Positions 15,275 through 19,297 of a stretch of DNA of 19,297 bases are shown in pieces (the first letter of the stretch is position 1; each line of letters opens with the position of its first letter). The notes beneath the pieces are model-generated. The model was not told the DNA's origin. It saw only the letters and a program-made list of their open reading frames with translations, and did no database searches. The stretch spans positions 1-19,297 of the forward strand of contig JAWOJF010000255.1 in assembly GCA_046481785.1 (NCBI GenBank), read 5' to 3'. The stretch comes from JAWOJF01 sp046481785. GTDB lineage: Bacteria > Bacteroidota > Ignavibacteria > Ignavibacteriales > Ignavibacteriaceae. Position numbers and translations under genes: made by a program.

Positions 15275-16894
15275 ATGAATATTAAAACTGATGTATTGAT
15301 TATCGGCAGTGGTATAGCAGGCTTGTTTGCGGCGTTAAAAGTATCAGATTTTGCCGATGTTGTGCTGGTTACAAAGAAAGAAAAATCAGAATCAAACACT
15401 AATTATGCCCAGGGGGGTATTGCATCCGTGCTTCACGAGCAGGATACTTTTGATAAGCATATAAACGATACTATGATTGCGGGAGCAGGTCTTTGCAACC
15501 GAAAAACCGTTGAAATAATGGTTAACGAAGGTCCTGAAAGAATAAAAGATCTCATAGAAATAGGAACAGAATTCACACGTAAAGAAGGGAAACTGCATCT
15601 TGTAAAAGAAGGGGGACATTCACTTCCCCGAATTGCTCATGCTGCCGATCTAACCGGAAAAGAGATAGAACGGGCTTTAATAGCGAGAGTTAATAACCAT
15701 AAAAATATAAAGGTTATAGAGAATACTATAGCAATTGATTTAATAACTGAACATAATATTCATAAGCTTAAAAACGCCCCTCTTAATAACCGGAATTGCT
15801 GGGGAGCCTACGTACTGGATAATGATAAAAAAGAAGTAATAAAAATATCTGCCCGTGCTACTATTATTGCTACCGGTGGTGTTGGACAGGTTTATATGCA
15901 TACTACAAATCCGGCCATAGCTACAGGGGATGGTTATGCAATGGCGTACAGAGCCGGAGCACAGATTGGAAATATGGAATTTGTGCAGTTTCACCCTACA
16001 TCATTTTATAATCCTAACGGCGGGAGCAGCTTTCAAAACCCGTCATTTCTTATCTCAGAAGCAGTAAGAGGTTATGGCGGAGTACTCCGTACCAAAGACG
16101 GCAGCAGGTTTATGCAAAGGTATGATGAAAGGAAAGAACTTGCACCAAGAGATATTGTGGCAAGAGCTATCGATAATGAATTAAAAAAACGCGGTGATGA
16201 GTTTGTTTATCTTGATGTAACCCATAAAAAACCGGAAGAAACGATTGAACACTTTCCTAATATTTATAAACATTGTCTTGAACATGATATCGATATTACG
16301 AAAGACTTTATTCCTGTTGTTCCGGCAGCTCACTATGCATGCGGCGGCATTTATGTGGATGAATTTGCCAGGACATCATTAAAAGGATTGTACGCATGCG
16401 GTGAAGTTTCAATGACGGGGGTTCATGGAGCTAACCGTCTTGCAAGCAATTCTTTACTTGAAGCGGTTGTTTTTGCTGAAAGGGCATCAATAAATATTGA
16501 GGAATTTCTTAAAAATTATTCCGGTTTCTTACCCGAAATTCCTGATTGGGATGATTCGGGTACCTTAAGTGCTGATGAAAATATTTTAATAACTCACAGT
16601 ACGAGAGAAGTTAAGCAGGTAATGTGGGACTATGTAGGAATTGTCAGATCTGACTTAAGGCTTGAAAGAGCTGCAAAAAGAATTCATAACATCTACACCG
16701 AAACCGAAGAGTTATATAAAAAGACAAAGATATTTGAAGAAATACTTGGGCTGAGAAATATTATAACCTGTTCACATATAATTATTAAATCAGCTCAATT
16801 GAGAAAAGAGAGCAGGGGATTACATTACACACTTGATTACCCGGCTACTAACCCGGATGCTATTGATACTATTCTCAGGAATACAAATCCGTAA
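15275..16894 (+). CDS. nadB: L-aspartate oxidase
   Basis: NadB oxidises L-aspartate to iminoaspartate, the first step of de novo NAD synthesis (quinolinate pathway). The 539 residues match the E. coli-type length. The FAD-binding GSGIAG (11-16) follows a typical beta strand. YAQGGIASVL, HAADLTGKEIERAL, ATGGVGQVY, the FHPTSFY segment, HYACGGIYVD and ANRLASNSLLEAVVFAERAS are all characteristic of NadB rather than of succinate dehydrogenase/fumarate reductase flavoproteins. The C-terminal helical domain (after about 430) includes MWDYVGIVRS. The ATG begins at the base after the argD stop, with no space for a promoter or ribosome site, so it must be co-transcribed and likely coupled. nadA and nadC are not in the window. 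Confidence 0.95.
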   Translation: MNIKTDVLIIGSGIAGLFAALKVSDFADVVLVTKKEKSESNTNYAQGGIASVLHEQDTFDKHINDTMIAGAGLCNRKTVEIMVNEGPERIKDLIEIGTEFTRKEGKLHLVKEGGHSLPRIAHAADLTGKEIERALIARVNNHKNIKVIENTIAIDLITEHNIHKLKNAPLNNRNCWGAYVLDNDKKEVIKISARATIIATGGVGQVYMHTTNPAIATGDGYAMAYRAGAQIGNMEFVQFHPTSFYNPNGGSSFQNPSFLISEAVRGYGGVLRTKDGSRFMQRYDERKELAPRDIVARAIDNELKKRGDEFVYLDVTHKKPEETIEHFPNIYKHCLEHDIDITKDFIPVVPAAHYACGGIYVDEFARTSLKGLYACGEVSMTGVHGANRLASNSLLEAVVFAERASINIEEFLKNYSGFLPEIPDWDDSGTLSADENILITHSTREVKQVMWDYVGIVRSDLRLERAAKRIHNIYTETEELYKKTKIFEEILGLRNIITCSHIIIKSAQLRKESRGLHYTLDYPATNPDAIDTILRNTNP

Positions 16895-16925
16895 GGAGTT
16901 AAAGTTAAAAGTATTTGTCAAAACT

Positions 16926-17846
16926 TTAGCCTGACATTTGATTTAGAACTATTGCCCCATACCTTATACCTTTTGTACTTACAATAACTTCATCAATTTT
17001 AAGTATATTCATAAGGTGGAATAGAATCAATGATCCGGCAAGCAGCACATCTTCTCTTCCGGAAACTACTGCTTTATATTTTTTCTTTATCTGAGAGGAG
17101 GAGAGGTGTGTCAGTTCAGATATGATAGCTCCTATTTCGGTTTTTATAAGCTTACTTCCTTCAATTAAATCCTCATCATACTCATAGAGGCTTTGCTTAA
17201 TACACGCCAGAGTAGTTGGGGTCCCGGCAATAGCAATAGTCCTGCTAATAATAAAATTCCTGTCATTTAACTCTTCGAAAATATTCTGCAGGTTGGCATT
17301 AAAAGAAACAATATCTTCCATTGCAGGCGGATCATTTTTAAAGTAATACTCTGTACTGCTTACTACTCCTGTGTGAAAGCTTTTCCTGAACAGTATTTTG
17401 TCTCCTTTACCTGTAATTATCTCAGTGCTGCCGCCTCCAATATCAATTACAAGGACTGGTTCATCACTATCTGCATCAATAGTTGCCCCCAGGTATGAAA
17501 GAAATGATTCTTCTTCGCCTGTAACAACATTAACATCAATCCCGGTTTCCACTTTAATTCTATTCAATAACTCATCCCTGTTAGAGGCAATCCGGAATGC
17601 ATTTGTAGCTGTTGCTATAATTTTATCACAATTGCAGCTGTCTGCAATTCTTTTATAATCCCTGAGAATCTCCAATAACAGCAATGCTTTATCATCAGAA
17701 ATTGGACTACCGGGTGTTAATCCTTTTCCAATCCGGGGGATTTGATGTTCATTAAGCAGTGTTTTTAATTTCCCGGTGTTTATATCATATTCAGCGATAA
17801 CCATAAGAATGGTATTGGTACCGATATCAATTGAGGCAATAGTCAT
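16926..17846 (-). CDS. ppx: Short Ppx/GppA-family phosphatase
   Basis: This ASKHA-fold enzyme belongs to the exopolyphosphatase/guanosine pentaphosphatase family, acting on polyphosphate or pppGpp. The nucleotide/phosphate-binding motifs are present: IDIGTNTILM (6-15), ATATNAFR (78-85), the GEEES segment (110-114) with the expected catalytic glutamate, DIGGGSTEI (135-143) and AIAGTPTTLACI. At 306 residues it contains only the two N-terminal domains; the C-terminal HD-like domain of E. coli Ppx/GppA (about 500 residues) is absent, as in many short family members. Whether polyphosphate or pppGpp is the substrate cannot be told from sequence. It converges on nadB with 31 bases between and is divergent from the gene at 18016. 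A polyphosphate-binding CHAD protein is encoded 7 kb away. Confidence 0.9.
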   Translation of the reverse strand: MTIASIDIGTNTILMVIAEYDINTGKLKTLLNEHQIPRIGKGLTPGSPISDDKALLLLEILRDYKRIADSCNCDKIIATATNAFRIASNRDELLNRIKVETGIDVNVVTGEEESFLSYLGATIDADSDEPVLVIDIGGGSTEIITGKGDKILFRKSFHTGVVSSTEYYFKNDPPAMEDIVSFNANLQNIFEELNDRNFIISRTIAIAGTPTTLACIKQSLYEYDEDLIEGSKLIKTEIGAIISELTHLSSSQIKKKYKAVVSGREDVLLAGSLILFHLMNILKIDEVIVSTKGIRYGAIVLNQMSG

Positions 17847-17927
17847 AAAATTTTTATATTTTTAATTACTGGTAAAATTAACTTTTCATTGTTATTAGGG
17901 ATAGAGCACCCCATTCCTATAAAGACA

Positions 17928-17944
17928 CTCTCTTTTTTAGAGAG
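17928..17944. repeat. Small inverted repeat in the ppx/membrane-protein divergent gap
   Basis: CTCTCT (17928-17933) and AGAGAG (17939-17944) flank a five-T loop. It lies about 80 bases from each divergent gene and could be an operator or chance. No proper T tail follows, so it is not a convincing terminator. Confidence 0.25.
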
Positions 17945-18015
17945 ATATAATCCATTTTACAATTGTAAAAGTAATAATTCAAATACATAATAATTTATAC
18001 ATTTTATAAAAATTT

Positions 18016-18552
18016 ATGAAAGAACTTTCACGATTATCCAAATTGTTCATGTTTTTAGCCTTATTATCAGGGGTGCTCTGGATAGGGGCATATTTAACAA
18101 GGTTATTTATTACATATCAGCTTTTTGTACCTGAAGATCTTTCTCTAAAAACTTATATTACCTCTGAAAACATAGGGGGAGTTTTTTCTACCATTTTGCC
18201 TGCAATTACAACAACGTTTGTTTTATATATTGTGTTTATATTAGGATATATATTATTCCTGGTATCATCAAAAATAAGTCTTAAAAAGAACGGCTGGCTG
18301 TTTATTGTAACACTTATAATTTTTATTACTATGCCCTTTGAAGTCTATTTAATGACAATTGATTACAAACTCCTATCATTGCTTAATACAGGTGAATTTG
18401 ATAACTCACTGGTGTTGTCTTTATTTTTGAACAGAATTAAAGTATTGGGCAGTTTCCCCTTAGTTGAGATTTTTTGTTACTTTTCAGTAATTTATTTTAT
18501 CCTATTTCAGCCATTAACAGCAAAAGAACCTGCCGGAGCAGGTACGGTATGA
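18016..18552 (+). CDS. Uncharacterised four-segment integral membrane protein
   Basis: I do not recognise a family. The 178-residue protein has a basic N-terminus and about four hydrophobic segments (roughly 9-31, 65-88, 93-114, 146-166). Between the first two is an extracytoplasmic-type loop with PEDLSLKTYITSENIGG. The short tail is AKEPAGAGTV. No catalytic motif is visible. Its stop codon overlaps the next start (ATGA at 18549-18552), and that gene overlaps aroQ the same way, so the three genes form a tight operon. The start ATG 18016 follows a very A/T-rich stretch without a Shine-Dalgarno sequence. Confidence 0.65.
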   Translation: MKELSRLSKLFMFLALLSGVLWIGAYLTRLFITYQLFVPEDLSLKTYITSENIGGVFSTILPAITTTFVLYIVFILGYILFLVSSKISLKKNGWLFIVTLIIFITMPFEVYLMTIDYKLLSLLNTGEFDNSLVLSLFLNRIKVLGSFPLVEIFCYFSVIYFILFQPLTAKEPAGAGTV

Positions 18553-18821
18553 AAATTAAAGAAAAAGAATTCGAAGAAATAATTCAGGATTTTAAATCTC
18601 TCGCAAGTCAGCTTGGTGCCGAAGTACGATTTGAAAAAGGAGATTTTAAGGGAGGCTATTGCATCCTGAAGGACAGTAAAGTAATTGTTATAAATAAAAT
18701 GGCTAATATGCAGAGGAAGGCAATGATCCTTTCTATGGCCCTAAAAGAACTTGGTGTTGATGAGATATATTTAACACCAAGGATGAGAGAAATTATTGAT
18801 GAAATGTCGGAGTCAACATGA
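18549..18821 (+). CDS. Small conserved-looking soluble protein of unknown function
   Basis: The 90-residue protein starts at ATG 18549, overlapping the upstream stop. An in-frame ATG at 18474 would add 25 residues that are only a shadow of the upstream gene. The sequence reads as a compact alpha/beta domain: helix (KEKEFEEIIQDFKSLASQLG), strands (AEVRFEKGDFKGGYCILKD, KVIVINKM), helix (MQRKAMILSMALKELG), a short strand EIYLTP and helix MREIIDEM. The GGYC-x-L-K-D and VIVINK segments resemble short hypothetical proteins I associate with FCB-group genomes, but I can name no family or function. Its stop overlaps the aroQ start by four bases. Confidence 0.75.
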   Translation: MKIKEKEFEEIIQDFKSLASQLGAEVRFEKGDFKGGYCILKDSKVIVINKMANMQRKAMILSMALKELGVDEIYLTPRMREIIDEMSEST

Positions 18822-19216
18822 GGATATTAATAATAAACGGGCCTAATCTTAATATGCTTGGCTCAAGGGATTCTTCGCATTATGGTGATTTATCACTTAA
18901 GTCCATTGAAGACCTTGTTAAAAAAGAATTTAGGGACGAAGAGTTTACATTCTTTCAGTCTAATATTGAAGGTGAAATAGTTAACTGTATACAGGATGCA
19001 ACGAAGAAATATTCGGGAATAATTATTAACCCCGGTGCATATGCTCATACGTCAGTTGCAATAAGAGATGCTCTTGCAGATATTAAACTTCCCAAAGTTG
19101 AAGTACATTTATCTCACCTTGTGAACAGGGAAGAGTTCAGGCAGACTTTATTAACAGCCGGCGCCTGTAACGGTTATCTTAGCGGGTTTAAACAGCATAT
19201 GCGGGGGTCAGGATGA
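18818..19216 (+). CDS. aroQ: Type II 3-dehydroquinate dehydratase, C-terminus replaced by foreign sequence
   Basis: AroQ dehydrates 3-dehydroquinate to 3-dehydroshikimate in the shikimate pathway and forms dodecamers. All catalytic parts of the type II family are present: INGPNLNMLGSRD (6-18) with N10 and R17, the catalytic tyrosine Y22 in HYGD, the IINPGAYAHTSVAIRDAL loop (69-86) with N71 and H77, and VEVHLS (94-99) with H97. The true protein should continue after LSGFKQH (121-127) with the last helix, normally reaching about 140-150 residues. Instead, from about 19199 the reading frame enters high-GC sequence and stops after five unrelated residues (MRGSG). The real gene is probably intact in the organism and cut here by an assembly join. 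Confidence 0.9.
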   Translation: MRILIINGPNLNMLGSRDSSHYGDLSLKSIEDLVKKEFRDEEFTFFQSNIEGEIVNCIQDATKKYSGIIINPGAYAHTSVAIRDALADIKLPKVEVHLSHLVNREEFRQTLLTAGACNGYLSGFKQHMRGSG

Positions 19217-19297
19217 CGTCTGCGTCTCGAAAGACCTGCGCGAAAATCCGCAGGGCGCGGGTGCGCATGCGCTGGGCCTGGAGATAATCGTGCGCGC
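19200..19297 (-). other. Foreign high-GC tail encoding an amidase-signature fragment (probable chimeric join)
   Basis: GC is 65 of 97 bases from 19201, against a strongly AT-rich remainder. On the minus strand, codons 19295-19200 form an open frame beginning AHDYLQAQRMRT, continuing RALRIFAQVF and RDADVILTPA. This resembles the C-terminal part of amidase-signature enzymes (GatA-like amidases), where a (Y)LxAQxxRT helix leads to a D-V-(I/L)-L-T-P strand. The frame ends where the host-like sequence resumes. This fits a join of two unrelated fragments better than a genuine neighbouring gene. Confidence 0.75.

Noticed and set aside
16900..16928. Seven-base inverted repeat TAAAGTT/AACTTTA between nadB and ppx as a convergent terminator.
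   Set aside because: The arms are AT-only apart from one pair, the loop is 15 bases and no T tract follows; too weak to call.
1..19297. CRISPR array, insertion sequence, integrase, toxin-antitoxin or phage-defence system, tRNA or rRNA.
   Set aside because: No repeat-spacer pattern, transposase or integrase motif, paired toxin-antitoxin genes or cloverleaf-type RNA is evident; the coding content is housekeeping.

Overview
The window is AT-rich and densely packed with housekeeping genes. It suggests a bacterium of the Bacteroidota/Chlorobiota (FCB) group, most likely Ignavibacteria-like. This is inferred from gene content (DUF5683 protein after parAB, long-form DHPS next to cdaA, free-standing PASTA membrane protein), low GC, short A/T-rich gaps and the near absence of Shine-Dalgarno sequences. 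I see no mobile element, CRISPR array, rRNA or tRNA. No gap between genes exceeds 300 bases.

Layout. 1-65: tail of an unidentified gene. 170-2499 (+): aspartokinase, then a membrane-anchored class III nucleotide cyclase. 2500-2765: convergent gap with a long hairpin and probable two-way terminator. 2766-4391 (-): RqcH/NFACT ribosome quality-control factor, divergent from a POT-like transporter (4447-5796, +). 5915-7350 (+): three-PASTA membrane protein overlapping rpe, closed by a strong intrinsic terminator. 7547-13967 (+): a long collinear run of long-form folP, cdaA (c-di-AMP synthase), half-size CHAD protein, UPF0173 hydrolase, parA-parB, DUF5683 and a zinc-ribbon/Yip1-like membrane protein. 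14102-16894 (+): argD-like aminotransferase abutting nadB, preceded by a candidate ArgR operator. 16926-17846 (-): Ppx/GppA-type protein. 18016 to the end (+): membrane protein, 90-residue unknown and aroQ, joined by two ATGA overlaps.

How the genes work together. They cover amino-acid biosynthesis (lysC, argD, aroQ), cofactors (folP, nadB), pentose phosphate metabolism (rpe), nucleotide second messengers (class III cyclase, CdaA), polyphosphate-linked functions (CHAD, Ppx), ribosome rescue (RqcH) and chromosome segregation (ParAB).

I found no convincing undescribed multi-gene system. The most important observation concerns data quality: about the last 97 bases are 67% GC (65 of 97 counted) and encode, on the minus strand, a fragment typical of amidase-signature enzymes. 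They replace the expected end of aroQ, so the contig end is probably a chimeric join. The best biological leads are the ARG-box-like site before argD, the unusual residues in that aminotransferase, the PASTA-rpe gene order and the unknown 90-residue protein translationally coupled to aroQ.
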